A stretch of 29,953 nt of DNA from UBA6183 sp041302975 (GCA_041302975.1 JBFYQC010000240.1:1-29953); one strand, 5' to 3'; positions 1-8,286 are shown, counted from the stretch's first letter. The notes: generated by a model from the sequence alone, not told the origin. Numbers and translations: made by a program.

Positions 1-184
1 CCACTACAACTTCTTCAAACATAACCAATGGCCTTACCCAAATAGCACCATAACCAAAATCAGGAGTATCATACAAGGCTTTATAAACAACCAACTCTTC
101 TAAAGTTTCACTGTGGTGTGAAATGCCAATCACCTCATACAAATTGCCCTTGTAATGTTTGTAAAATCCAGTTTCAATGGCCAT
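1..184 (-). CDS. DUF1653 domain protein (3' part beyond window)
   Basis: Reading the minus strand from the ATG at 184-182 gives 61 residues that stay open to the window edge. They contain the block FYKHYKGNLYEVIGIS, then HHSETLEELVVYKALYD and IWVRPLVMF, which is the DUF1653 signature (a small domain of unknown biochemical role, usually 60-80 residues). The start overlaps the TAA stop of the penicillin-binding protein gene by one base (TAATG), so translation is probably coupled and the gene is the third member of the minus-strand operon. The product is soluble with no signal peptide visible. Function is unknown; only the C-terminal end is missing from view. Confidence 0.85.
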   Translation of the reverse strand, partial: MAIETGFYKHYKGNLYEVIGISHHSETLEELVVYKALYDTPDFGYGAIWVRPLVMFEEVVV

Positions 185-2388
185 TATTCTTCAATTAATT
201 CCAACTTTTTAGGGTCGTTGGTTTCGTAACTATCGCAATTAATTTCTACACTTAAAGGTTGTTTGGGTGCTTGCCAAACTTGCTGCACTTTAACCAATGA
301 AGAATCACTTAAAGCCTTTTTCATGTATGTGCCAAATATTGGCATAGCCATGGCACTACCACTACCCAAACTCATGCTTCTAAAATGTATGGCACGGTCT
401 TCAAAACCAGTCCAAATACCTGTTGCCAATGTTGGTGTAATACCAATAAACCAGCCATCACTGTAATTTTGAGTGGTACCTGTTTTACCACCTACTGCTC
501 CCGGAACCTGGTATAAATATTTAACTTTAGCAGCAGTACCGTGTGCAGTTACACGCTCCAACATTTTTTCCATGATGTAGGCTGTTTGTTCGCTCATGGC
601 TTCTACTTTACGTGGCACAACTTCACGCACTACATTTCCGTTTTTATCTTCAATACGTGTTAAATAAATGGGTTCTGTCCAAACACCCTTATTGGCATAA
701 GTACTAAACGCACCCACCATTTCATACACACTAATATCAGCAACACCTAACGCAATAGAAGGGTAAGGCGGCAAATCACTTTGAATACCCATTTTACGTG
801 CCAGTTCAATAACACTTTTTGGTGCCGTAGGACCCAATTGTTTCATCACCTGCATTACAATATTGTTTACCGAAAATTGTAATCCGCGGAACAAAGTCAT
901 TTCAGGGTCGTTGTATTTGGTATCCGCATTATTGGGTGAGTAATTTTCATAATCTTCAAACACCACACGTTGGTTAGGCGCTTTGTAACAAGGACTCCAT
1001 CCGTTATCAATAGCCAAAGTATACACCAATGGTTTAAAGGTAGAACCCACCTGACGTTTGGCTGCAACATTTACGTGATCATACTTAAAGTACTTATGGT
1101 TAATGCCACCAACCCAAGCTTTAATAAAACCGGTTGTTGGGTCCATACTCATTAATCCGGCTTGCATAAAATACTTGTAATATTTTATCGAGTCTAAAGG
1201 AGTCATGGTGGTATCCACTTCACCTCGCGTGTAACTGAACACTTTCATTTTAACGGGCGTATTAAACGCCTTCTCAATCTGCGCTTCGGTGGCACCGGCA
1301 GCTTTCATGATGCGGTAACGATCGCTGCGTTTCATACCTGCTGTAATCAACTCTTTGTATTGTCCCCACGGTTCACGACCTTTCCAATGTTCGAAGAATT
1401 TGCCCTGCATAAACTTCACATGGCTGTTTACACTTTCTTCAGCCATTGCTTGCATTTTACTGTTAATGGTGGTGTAAATTTTCAAACCATCTTTATACAA
1501 GTTAAAACCATTTTCAGCGCACCAATCCAATAATTCCTGGCGTAAATGTTCTCTAAAATATGGGGCCAACCCATCGTTATGGTCTTCTTCTTGATATTTT
1601 AACTCAATAGGTTTCGCTTTGAGGGTATCGTACGTTTCGTTATTTATGTAATCGTACTTACGCATTTGATTAAGTACTGTATTACGTCTAAACAAGGCAT
1701 TAGCGGGGTTACGCACAGGACTATATTTGGTAGGTGCTTTTAACATGCCCACCAACATAGCGGCCTCCACTTCGGTAAGTTTTAATGGTGTGGTGCCAAA
1801 AAAAGTTTTGGCAGCACTGCTTATACCAAATGAATTTCCACCAAACTCAACGGTATTAAAATACATGGTAATAATTTCTTCTTTGGTGTAACGTTCTTCA
1901 ATTCTTATGGCCGTAATCCATTCTTTAAGTTTGGTGGTTGCTTTATTAAAAACGTTATCAAACTTTTTGCGCGGAAACAGGTTTTTGGCTAACTGTTGGG
2001 TAACAGTACTAGCACCACCTCGCTTACCTAGAAACAAAACCGCACTCGTAAAACGCCTGAAATCGATACCCGAATGGTCATGGAACCTTACGTCTTCTGT
2101 TGCTATTAATGCATTTACCAAGTTAGGACTCAATTCATCAAAGGTTGTATTTGACCTGTTTTGAAGGTAATATTTACCCAACAGCACACCATCTTCGGCA
2201 TATATTTCCGATGCCAAATAAGTTTTGGGATTTTCTAATTCTTCAAGAGGAGGTAACTCGCCAAACCAACCCCAACTTACCATAAACACAAACAAGGTAA
2301 ATGAGATGATGCCGGCAAACACCAGAATCCATAACCATTTAAAAAATCGCGAAAACGGATTGTTAAAAAAGTATTCGTTTAAACTCAC
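184..2388 (-). CDS. mrcA: Penicillin-binding protein 1A, bifunctional peptidoglycan synthase
   Basis: Class A PBP, 734 residues, that polymerises lipid II glycan strands and cross-links stem peptides on the outer face of the inner membrane. A short cytoplasmic tail precedes one membrane segment (about 17-39). The GT51 glycosyltransferase follows, with ATEDVRFHDHSGIDF (catalytic Glu98) and GGASTVTQQLAKNLF (124-138). The transpeptidase has STFK (449-452, nucleophile Ser449), SVN (506-508) and KTGT (635-638). All catalytic motifs are intact and length is normal for the family. The start is GTG at 2388-2386, overlapping the TGA stop of the upstream PorW/SprE-like gene (GTGA), which decides the start and argues for coupling. 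Symbol by family; ponA is an equivalent name. Confidence 0.95.
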   Translation of the reverse strand: MSLNEYFFNNPFSRFFKWLWILVFAGIISFTLFVFMVSWGWFGELPPLEELENPKTYLASEIYAEDGVLLGKYYLQNRSNTTFDELSPNLVNALIATEDVRFHDHSGIDFRRFTSAVLFLGKRGGASTVTQQLAKNLFPRKKFDNVFNKATTKLKEWITAIRIEERYTKEEIITMYFNTVEFGGNSFGISSAAKTFFGTTPLKLTEVEAAMLVGMLKAPTKYSPVRNPANALFRRNTVLNQMRKYDYINNETYDTLKAKPIELKYQEEDHNDGLAPYFREHLRQELLDWCAENGFNLYKDGLKIYTTINSKMQAMAEESVNSHVKFMQGKFFEHWKGREPWGQYKELITAGMKRSDRYRIMKAAGATEAQIEKAFNTPVKMKVFSYTRGEVDTTMTPLDSIKYYKYFMQAGLMSMDPTTGFIKAWVGGINHKYFKYDHVNVAAKRQVGSTFKPLVYTLAIDNGWSPCYKAPNQRVVFEDYENYSPNNADTKYNDPEMTLFRGLQFSVNNIVMQVMKQLGPTAPKSVIELARKMGIQSDLPPYPSIALGVADISVYEMVGAFSTYANKGVWTEPIYLTRIEDKNGNVVREVVPRKVEAMSEQTAYIMEKMLERVTAHGTAAKVKYLYQVPGAVGGKTGTTQNYSDGWFIGITPTLATGIWTGFEDRAIHFRSMSLGSGSAMAMPIFGTYMKKALSDSSLVKVQQVWQAPKQPLSVEINCDSYETNDPKKLELIEE

Positions 2389-5132
2389 GGTTTAATTTGT
2401 TTTAATAAGGTTGGTAATTGTTCGCTAAAATAGGCATTATACGCTTCAATTTTTTTCTCTTTCAGCATTTTCTTAAAAGTATCAGTTGAAATCACAAAAT
2501 GTAAATAGGTTATACCTGAGGTTACATTATTCTTGAAAAAGTCAACTGGATTAAAACCATCTAAATACTTAACAGCTGGGTTTAATTTACTAAATTCTCG
2601 TACATATAAAATTTGGTAGCCATCATTAGAAATTAAGGTATTTGCACGTAAACTTTCCAATTGATGATACTCTTCGTTGTAGTTGATTATTTTTTGCAAC
2701 AAATCGTTCATATCATACTTATCAGCTTTGGTTGCAAAAACATAGTAGTGCGGTGCATCAGCGTCTAAGGTAAATTCAGGTTTGTTGGTTTCTTCCAATT
2801 TTGCTGTTGCCGAGGAGGGATTATTTATCAAGTTTAAAATATCCTGAGCACGTTCAGCCACGTCAGTTTTAGGATAGGCCTTTGTAATCTCTATCAACTC
2901 CAATTTAAACGCCCCAATAGAATCTGTTTTACCAACTGCTAATGCATAAACCAAATCGAATTTGGCTTGCATGGCATTACCACTGTATTTTTTATCGGCT
3001 TCCAGTTTCGCTTGTTTTACAGCCAAGTAATTCCCATCTAAATACATCTGGTAAATACCTTCGTAAGTTTTTAAAATTTCTTTATTGGTTGAGTTTTCGG
3101 TGGAAACCACTGTTTTATTCTGAATAATCAGCGCATACTTACTATCTGGATATTTATTAATTAATTCAGATTTGGCATTTTCGGCTTTGTCTTTTTGCTT
3201 GATGTTGTTATATAATTTAAACAAACGATATAAAGCTTCCGGCTCGTAATTGCTTGCTGGAAAACGTTTATTTAAAGTGGTAAAACTCGTAACGGCTTCT
3301 CTAGGGTCGTTTATCTTTTCTTCGTAAATATTACCCAAATTATAGTAAGCCTCTTTAATTTTTTCGTTCGATTTTTCTAACTCACCCGCTCCGTATGGTA
3401 CATTTTTAACCCAAGCAGTACGTTCTTCCGACACACTTACTTTTTCACTTTCTTTCTTACCATCTTTCGTTTCATCCAAAGATTTTTTACCATCTCCATC
3501 TTTACTTAACGATGCACTGTCTTTGGCCGTTGCCCCATCGCTTGGATTGGCATTTTGATCCTTCACTTTTTCTTTGGCCGCAATACGCCAAAAGTCCTCA
3601 TTCTCTCTTCTTCCCCACTTACGTACACTAAAAAACTCTTGTTCGCCTGTTGCTTTAATTGAAGCGTTGTAAAAATACCACTGCCCTTGTTCTACCCCTA
3701 AAGTTGGCAATGCGGGACCACCACCGATGGGTTTATTTAATTCGGCTTGTTTTTCTATTTCCTTCTGCGCTATCGCATTTTTAGCGTCTTGTTCAGCTTT
3801 TAGCTTAGCGGCAATAATCCAAGTGTCTACTTTCTTCTCTAACTCGGCTTTGCTTAGTTTCGACAAGCGTTGTAAACTGTCTTCTGTTTCAATGGTTAAA
3901 ATATTACTGATTAACTCACTCAATACATTTTTTTTGTCCTGAACCTTTTTATAATCTTTATTGTCTGTAGGTATAACACTAGCTGCACTATCATAATAAG
4001 CCTGACCTAAACGGTAGTTAGGCATAGATAAGTAGATATCTCCTAAGGCCAAATAACTTTGTGTTTTTTGTGTGGCATTTTTAGTGCTTTTGGCAATAGA
4101 AAGTTGGTAATGTTTTATAGCATTAGGAATTTCATTGGCCCTGTGTTCAACCTTAGCCAACTCAAAATAAACCTGATCATACAACCCTTCATTTTTATCA
4201 TCCCTAAGCATACGTTTTAAATTACGCTTTACCTGGTTAACCTCTTTTTTGTTGTTGGGATTATAGGTACGTGTAAGATTTAAATTTGCATTAAACTCAA
4301 AATCGTATGGAGCCAATAGCTTGGTTACTTTTACAAAGCACTGTTTAGCTTGCTGAATACTGTCTTGTAACAGGTATAACTGACCAAGAATATAGTTGTA
4401 ACGAATCTTTTCATTTTTTTGTGAGACATTTAACAAGGCTACTTTCAATCTATCGGCTGCAAGGTTGTATTTTTCTTGTTTAAGGTAAATATCGGCAGCG
4501 GTGGCATAAATAAATGCCTTTTGTGGCTTGGTTAACTTTTGAGTTTTAAGTATGAACTTTTCAGGAACTTTCTTTTTTCCTGCAAACTTTGTGGGATCAA
4601 TCTCACTAATTAATAGTCCCATTACCGCTTCTGCTTCACCTTGTTTATTCAACCCATCATAACAACGGGCAATCCAAGCAGTGGTTATTTTTGTTAAATC
4701 AGTATTAGGGTATTTAGAGTTAATGTATTGAAACCCCTCTAGTGCAGCAAAAAAATCGCGCTTATAAAATTGCGCTTTGGCCATCAATAGGTAACTATCA
4801 TCAGTATACCTACCAACTGTATGCATTTGTATTGATTTAGATGCTTTTTTAATCACTTCATCCATAGCCGAAGTCATGCCTTTGGCCGCACCTTCATCAG
4901 GAGTAATGTGTATAGGGAGAATTTTACCGAAATCATTTTGAACCCCCTTTTCATATCCTTCAACAGCTTCAATAAACTTGATTTCACCATTAAAGTAAAC
5001 ATTATAGTGTCCAGTTAAAGTGTGCCATTTTCTGTTAAGCCACCTCTCTCGCGTTGGATTACAAGCCATTACGAGCGTTAATAACACCAATAACAACATG
5101 CTCCAACTAAAATATTTTATGCTATACTGCAA
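2385..5132 (-). CDS. sprE: PorW/SprE-like T9SS TPR lipoprotein
   Basis: A 915-residue lipoprotein with a lipobox ending VMAC (Cys24 with the TTG start used here). TPR-like helical repeats fill about 90-380 and 590-760, separated by a charged Lys/Glu/Asp/Ser-rich stretch (about 440-590). After the lipobox comes HTLTGHYNVYFNG, and near the C terminus HYYVFATKADKYDMNDLLQKI; both resemble the periplasmic lipoprotein PorW of Porphyromonas and SprE of Flavobacterium, needed for type IX secretion and gliding. A T9SS cargo protein is encoded in the same window at 19662-21269. The start is uncertain: TTG at 5132 keeps a basic residue in the signal peptide, while the first ATG (5099) would give a very short one. 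First gene of the operon with PBP1A, with its own promoter at 5177-5206. Confidence 0.8.
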   Translation of the reverse strand: MQYSIKYFSWSMLLLVLLTLVMACNPTRERWLNRKWHTLTGHYNVYFNGEIKFIEAVEGYEKGVQNDFGKILPIHITPDEGAAKGMTSAMDEVIKKASKSIQMHTVGRYTDDSYLLMAKAQFYKRDFFAALEGFQYINSKYPNTDLTKITTAWIARCYDGLNKQGEAEAVMGLLISEIDPTKFAGKKKVPEKFILKTQKLTKPQKAFIYATAADIYLKQEKYNLAADRLKVALLNVSQKNEKIRYNYILGQLYLLQDSIQQAKQCFVKVTKLLAPYDFEFNANLNLTRTYNPNNKKEVNQVKRNLKRMLRDDKNEGLYDQVYFELAKVEHRANEIPNAIKHYQLSIAKSTKNATQKTQSYLALGDIYLSMPNYRLGQAYYDSAASVIPTDNKDYKKVQDKKNVLSELISNILTIETEDSLQRLSKLSKAELEKKVDTWIIAAKLKAEQDAKNAIAQKEIEKQAELNKPIGGGPALPTLGVEQGQWYFYNASIKATGEQEFFSVRKWGRRENEDFWRIAAKEKVKDQNANPSDGATAKDSASLSKDGDGKKSLDETKDGKKESEKVSVSEERTAWVKNVPYGAGELEKSNEKIKEAYYNLGNIYEEKINDPREAVTSFTTLNKRFPASNYEPEALYRLFKLYNNIKQKDKAENAKSELINKYPDSKYALIIQNKTVVSTENSTNKEILKTYEGIYQMYLDGNYLAVKQAKLEADKKYSGNAMQAKFDLVYALAVGKTDSIGAFKLELIEITKAYPKTDVAERAQDILNLINNPSSATAKLEETNKPEFTLDADAPHYYVFATKADKYDMNDLLQKIINYNEEYHQLESLRANTLISNDGYQILYVREFSKLNPAVKYLDGFNPVDFFKNNVTSGITYLHFVISTDTFKKMLKEKKIEAYNAYFSEQLPTLLKQIKP

Positions 5133-5143
5133 ACTCTTTAAAA

Positions 5144-5170
5144 TTGCTTTGTTTTGAATACTTAACTTTG
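5144..5170 (+). promoter_or_regulatory. Possible promoter for the M23-anchor-like gene
   Basis: TAACTTTG at 5163-5170 matches the TAnnTTTG element. The best upstream TTG is at 5144-5146, a 16-base spacer that is slightly short. It lies back to back with the sprE promoter and about 80 bases upstream of the ATG at 5251. Confidence 0.35.
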
Positions 5171-5176
5171 AAAACG

Positions 5177-5206
5177 CAAAATTATTTTATTGGCTCATAC
5201 TACAAA
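5177..5206 (-). promoter_or_regulatory. Bacteroidota-type promoter for sprE-mrcA operon
   Basis: On the minus strand TTTG (5206-5203), an 18-base spacer, then TAATTTTG (5184-5177), an exact match to the Bacteroidota consensus TTTG...TAnnTTTG. Transcription would begin near 5170, about 40 bases before the sprE start. Confidence 0.65.
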
Positions 5207-5250
5207 ATAAACTTATAGGGCATTGAGTAATAAAACAACATTCGCATATT

Positions 5251-5613
5251 ATGGAAAAGAAAAAGAAAAAACTCATACATAAATTAAAAAACAGGTATCG
5301 TATTGTTTTAATCAACGATACCACCTTTGAAGAGAAGTTTTCATTAAGCCTAACTCCAATGAATGTGTTTGTGGGTTTCAGTAGTTTTCTCGTATTTTTC
5401 ACAATTATTATATCGTTACTCATAGTGTTTACGCCTCTTCGAGAATATATCCCGGGCTATGCCGACCCTGATTTAAAACAAGATTTAGCAAAAACCTTGT
5501 ATAAAACCGACTCTTTAGAGAAAGCACTTTACGATAAAGATTTGTACTACAAGAACCTTATGAATATTGTAACCGACAACATCCCAAAAGATACGAACAT
5601 GCTAAAACAATAA
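5251..5613 (+). CDS. Short membrane protein resembling N-terminal anchor of M23 peptidases
   Basis: A 120-residue protein with a Lys-rich cytoplasmic start (MEKKKKKLIHKLKNRY), the block LINDTTFEEKFSLSLTPMNVF, one membrane segment (about 39-62) and the juxtamembrane motif FTPLREYIPGY, then a short helical, probably periplasmic tail. This N-terminus is what I know from Bacteroidota M23/LytM-family membrane peptidases of roughly 290 residues that sit beside bactofilin genes. Here the frame ends at TAA (5611-5613) after MNIVTDNIP and nothing resembling the M23 zinc motifs (HxxxD, HxH) follows before the next gene. It therefore looks like a peptidase-less form, either a degraded gene or a genuine scaffold subunit. 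The family assignment is from memory of the conserved N-terminus. Confidence 0.6.
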   Translation: MEKKKKKLIHKLKNRYRIVLINDTTFEEKFSLSLTPMNVFVGFSSFLVFFTIIISLLIVFTPLREYIPGYADPDLKQDLAKTLYKTDSLEKALYDKDLYYKNLMNIVTDNIPKDTNMLKQ

Positions 5614-5671
5614 CCCACACCATTCTGATATATAACAAATTAAATAAAATGTCGCAATTCATACCTGCCAT

Positions 5672-5702
5672 TTTGCTTTAGTTTATTTTTTGGCTACATT
5701 TG
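5672..5702 (+). promoter_or_regulatory. Promoter of bactofilin-atp operon
   Basis: TTTG (5672-5675), a 19-base spacer and TACATTTG (5695-5702) fit the Bacteroidota housekeeping promoter exactly. Transcription should start near 5709, leaving a 5' leader of about 50 bases. No comparable match was seen between here and atpG, so it may serve the whole ATP synthase cluster. Confidence 0.7.
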
Positions 5703-5718
5703 CCACTCTTATTCAAGT

Positions 5719-5745
5719 TGTTTGATGAATTAACGTCATCAAACA
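5719..5745 (+). promoter_or_regulatory. Perfect 10-bp hairpin in bactofilin leader
   Basis: TGTTTGATGA (5719-5728) and its exact complement TCATCAAACA (5736-5745) flank a 7-base loop. The hairpin lies in the predicted leader, between the promoter and the ATG at 5762. It could be an RNA structure controlling stability or translation, or a DNA operator; the sequence does not decide. Confidence 0.5.
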
Positions 5746-5761
5746 TAAAATAAAATAAACT

Positions 5762-6211
5762 ATGGCATTATTCAACAACACAAAAAATCAATCAGTAGCA
5801 TTTAACCCAAACACGTTAAATATTATTAATAGTGGCACCCAAATTTTGGGTGATGTAAACTCTGACGGTGATATGCGTGTTGACGGAACCATAAAAGGCT
5901 ACCTTACATCAAAAGCCAGATTGGTGCTTGGCCCAACAGCCGTTATTGAGGGTGATGTAAAAGCTGCCAATATTGAAATATCAGGTGAAGTAAATGGAAA
6001 TATATATGCTACAGAATTATTAACTGTTAAAGCAACTGCAAAAATTTCAGGCGATATAGTTTCCAATAAACTAATTATTGAAGCGGGTGCTGTATTTAAT
6101 GGTACCAGTAAAATGAACAAGCCTAAAGAAGCTTCATTAACCAACAATAACAATGGAGCCAAACAACAACCGCAAGCCTCAGCCAAACAATCGGAAGCAA
6201 TCGCTAACTAG
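5762..6211 (+). CDS. Bactofilin (polymer-forming cytoskeletal protein)
   Basis: A 149-residue protein with the bactofilin core at about 20-115: SGTQILGDVNSDGDMRVDGTIKG, then repeated short beta strands rich in Gly-Asp-Val (IEGDVKAANIEISGEVNGNIYA, ISGDIVSNKLIIEAGAVFNGT). Such strands form a right-handed beta-helix that polymerises without nucleotide into filaments at the membrane, often guiding local wall synthesis. A Pro/Gln/Asn-rich disordered tail follows. The neighbours fit a wall role: an M23-anchor-like protein upstream and PBP1A in the divergent operon. The 3' end overlaps atpZ by 59 bases in another frame, so it is the lead gene of the ATP synthase operon. Confidence 0.92.
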   Translation: MALFNNTKNQSVAFNPNTLNIINSGTQILGDVNSDGDMRVDGTIKGYLTSKARLVLGPTAVIEGDVKAANIEISGEVNGNIYATELLTVKATAKISGDIVSNKLIIEAGAVFNGTSKMNKPKEASLTNNNNGAKQQPQASAKQSEAIAN

Positions 6212-6401
6212 TTATGCTAAATATAGTGCTTTTGCATTCCAAATGATAGGCATTTTTGTGGCCTTATCATTAGGTGGTAATTGGGTTGATAAACATTGGA
6301 ATTTAAAATTTCCTTACTTCACACTACTTGGAGTATTGGTATCACTTATTTCTATTTTTTACACTTTGTATGCATTAATAAACAAAAACAACGAAGCGTA
6401 A
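6153..6401 (+). CDS. atpZ: AtpZ/AtpI family ATP synthase accessory protein
   Basis: An 82-residue membrane protein with two membrane segments (about 25-44 and 52-74). The block YAKYSAFAFQMIGIFVALSLGG followed by a polar turn (NWVDKHW) is typical of the small AtpZ/AtpI family encoded upstream of atpB, implicated in Fo assembly or ion supply. The only usable start before that block is ATG at 6153, inside the bactofilin gene, so the two reading frames share 59 bases. The early part (MEPNNNRKPQPNNRK) is low-complexity and overlaps the disordered bactofilin tail, which probably explains why the overlap is tolerated. Confidence 0.85.
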   Translation: MEPNNNRKPQPNNRKQSLTSYAKYSAFAFQMIGIFVALSLGGNWVDKHWNLKFPYFTLLGVLVSLISIFYTLYALINKNNEA

Positions 6402-6441
6402 TTCACAAATAAGCCACTCCAAACATGTTAATAAAGAACTA

Positions 6442-6849
6442 ATGACTTTTATCAGGTTTTATATTTTCCTAATTGCTATAACCCTTTTACAAGTTGGCGT
6501 TGTGCTTGCTATTCCGCATTTGGTACCTATAAATGATGTACTAAAAGTTATAACATTTATGGCAATCTTAACTGCCGTTACCTATCCCATAGCCAATATA
6601 GGAGCGGGAAACAAGGATGCACATACATTTATTATCACCGCCTATTTAACCATTGGTATTCGGTTTATTTTAAGCATGTGTTATGTTGTGTATTACAAAT
6701 ACACGCGAACCAACTACGAGTTAGGTTTCATTTTTTCTTTCTTTCTAACCTACATTTTTTACACAGTGTTTGAAATTACGAGTCTTACTGCTAAATTGCG
6801 ACCCGATTTAAAGGAAAAACAAAGCAGTAATGAATCCACTAACAACTAG
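6442..6849 (+). CDS. Four-helix membrane protein between atpZ and atpB
   Basis: A 135-residue protein predicted to be almost entirely membrane: hydrophobic segments at about 5-25, 34-53, 63-84 and 94-117, with a polar C-terminal tail rich in Lys, Ser and Asn. I do not recognise a named family. Its place is suggestive: it follows atpZ by 40 bases and its 3' end overlaps atpB by 20 bases, and in my recollection an unnamed small membrane protein occupies this slot in many Bacteroidota. By position it may be a second assembly or AtpI-like factor, but this is inference from context only. Confidence 0.75.
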   Translation: MTFIRFYIFLIAITLLQVGVVLAIPHLVPINDVLKVITFMAILTAVTYPIANIGAGNKDAHTFIITAYLTIGIRFILSMCYVVYYKYTRTNYELGFIFSFFLTYIFYTVFEITSLTAKLRPDLKEKQSSNESTNN

Positions 6850-8011
6850 ATTTTCAGCCAAAAACACACTATTTTCTGCTGTATTTTTTGTTACATTTTT
6901 ACTTCTAAACAATGTAGCTAACGCTCAACATGAGCATAATCATGCGACTGAGCCAGTAGTGGCAATCGTTGAACAATCGGATTCTATCTCAAAAACTGAA
7001 GCAGTTGCGCACGATGGTCATGCTTCAGGTGTAGAAGAGAAATTTAACACCAGCGAAGTAATTATGGAGCATATTGCCGATGCGCATGATTGGCACTTAT
7101 GGGGTCACACATCTATTCATTTGCCTGTAATTTTATATACCAACAAAGGTTTTGAGTTTTTCTCTTCGGGTAAATTTGACCATGGTCATGCCACACATCA
7201 AGGTACGCATTACAACTATCGTATTGTTAAAAATCCGGGAGAACAAAAAGAAAATATTAAAGTTGTGGATGGCGCTGGGAATATTGATGAAACAGCTAGT
7301 ACCTCTGTTATCGACTTTTCTATCACTAAAAACATTGCATCTTTATTATTATCGGTGATTTTACTTTTGGTTATTTTTATTGGTATTGCTAACGGGTACA
7401 AAAAACGTGGCATTGGTGCTCCTAAAGGTTTGGGTTCATGGTTAGAGCCAATCATTCTTTTTGTGCGTGACGATATTGCCCGTCCTAATCTAGGTGAAAA
7501 CTACGCACGTTTCATGCCTTACCTATTAACTGTATTTTTCTTTATTTGGATGAATAACGTTTTAGGATTGGTTCCATTTTTTCCAGGAGGAGCTAACGTA
7601 ACTGGTAATATAGCAGTTACATTGGTTTTAGCTGTTGCCACATTTATTATTACCAATCTTAACGGAACAAAAACATACTGGAGTCACGTATTTACACCGC
7701 ATGTTCCAAAATGGTTATATCCATTGTTAATTCCGGTTGAGATTATTGGTTTATTTACCAAACCATTTGCATTAATGATTCGTTTATTCGCGAACATCAC
7801 TGCAGGTCACATCTTAGTATTGAGTTTAATTTGTTTAATTTTTATATTCAAGTCGATTGCCGTAGCAGGCGTTTCAGTTCCATTTGTGGTTTTCATCAGT
7901 GTAATTGAAATGTTGGTTGCCTTTATTCAGGCATTCATTTTCACCATTTTATCGGCTGTTTATATCAGTATGGCATTAGAAAAGCCACACCACGAAGGTG
8001 AGCATCATTAA
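6830..8011 (+). CDS. atpB: ATP synthase Fo subunit a, with His-rich N-terminal extension
   Basis: Proton-channel subunit a, 393 residues, longer than the roughly 240-270 of proteobacterial forms. Residues 1-32 look like a signal sequence ending NVANAQ. A polar region of about 125 residues follows with 14 histidines between 34 and 127 (HEHNH, HDGH, DHGHATHQGTH). The membrane part (about 165-380) has PYLLTVFFFIWMNNVLGLVPFFPGGA and IRLFANITAGHI, in which Arg318 is the essential arginine facing the c ring. The C-terminus is again His-rich (KPHHEGEHH). The start overlaps the preceding gene by 20 bases. Confidence 0.95.
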   Translation: MNPLTTRFSAKNTLFSAVFFVTFLLLNNVANAQHEHNHATEPVVAIVEQSDSISKTEAVAHDGHASGVEEKFNTSEVIMEHIADAHDWHLWGHTSIHLPVILYTNKGFEFFSSGKFDHGHATHQGTHYNYRIVKNPGEQKENIKVVDGAGNIDETASTSVIDFSITKNIASLLLSVILLLVIFIGIANGYKKRGIGAPKGLGSWLEPIILFVRDDIARPNLGENYARFMPYLLTVFFFIWMNNVLGLVPFFPGGANVTGNIAVTLVLAVATFIITNLNGTKTYWSHVFTPHVPKWLYPLLIPVEIIGLFTKPFALMIRLFANITAGHILVLSLICLIFIFKSIAVAGVSVPFVVFISVIEMLVAFIQAFIFTILSAVYISMALEKPHHEGEHH

Positions 8012-8065
8012 ACTATTTTTAAATTGAAACTTTTTTTTGTTAAACCAAAATAAATAAACACAACA

Positions 8066-8275
8066 ATGACAGGAAGTATCGCTGCAATCGGAGCTGGATT
8101 AGCTGCAATTGGTGCCGGCTTAGGTATCGGAAGAATCGGTGGATCAGCCATGGAAGGTATGGCCCGCCAACCTGAAGCCGCTAACAAAATTCAAACTGCT
8201 ATGCTTATTGCTGCAGCCTTCGTAGAAGCTGTATCATTATTCGCGGTAGTAGTTGCTTTGTTAGGCAACGGTTAA
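8066..8275 (+). CDS. atpE: ATP synthase Fo subunit c
   Basis: A 69-residue hairpin of two membrane helices around the polar loop MARQPEA. Helix 1 is Gly-rich (IGAGLAAIGAGLGIG) and helix 2 carries AFVEAV with the ion-carrying Glu54. Compared with the Na+-binding c subunit of Ilyobacter, the Gln of helix 1 and the Ser-Thr after the Glu are replaced (Ile21, Ala55, Val56), so proton coupling is expected. It lies 54 bases after atpB and is followed by a strong hairpin that separates it from atpF. Confidence 0.95.
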   Translation: MTGSIAAIGAGLAAIGAGLGIGRIGGSAMEGMARQPEAANKIQTAMLIAAAFVEAVSLFAVVVALLGNG

Positions 8276-8286
8276 TTAATCACAGC

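Noticed and set aside
5187..5423. Open minus-strand frame of 78 codons opposite the M23-anchor-like gene
   Set aside because: It is antisense to a better-supported gene, is low in complexity (runs of Phe) and has no recognisable features.
8066..8275. Sodium-coupled c subunit
   Set aside because: The helix-1 Gln and the Ser-Thr after the carboxylate, needed for Na+ binding, are replaced by Ile21, Ala55 and Val56.
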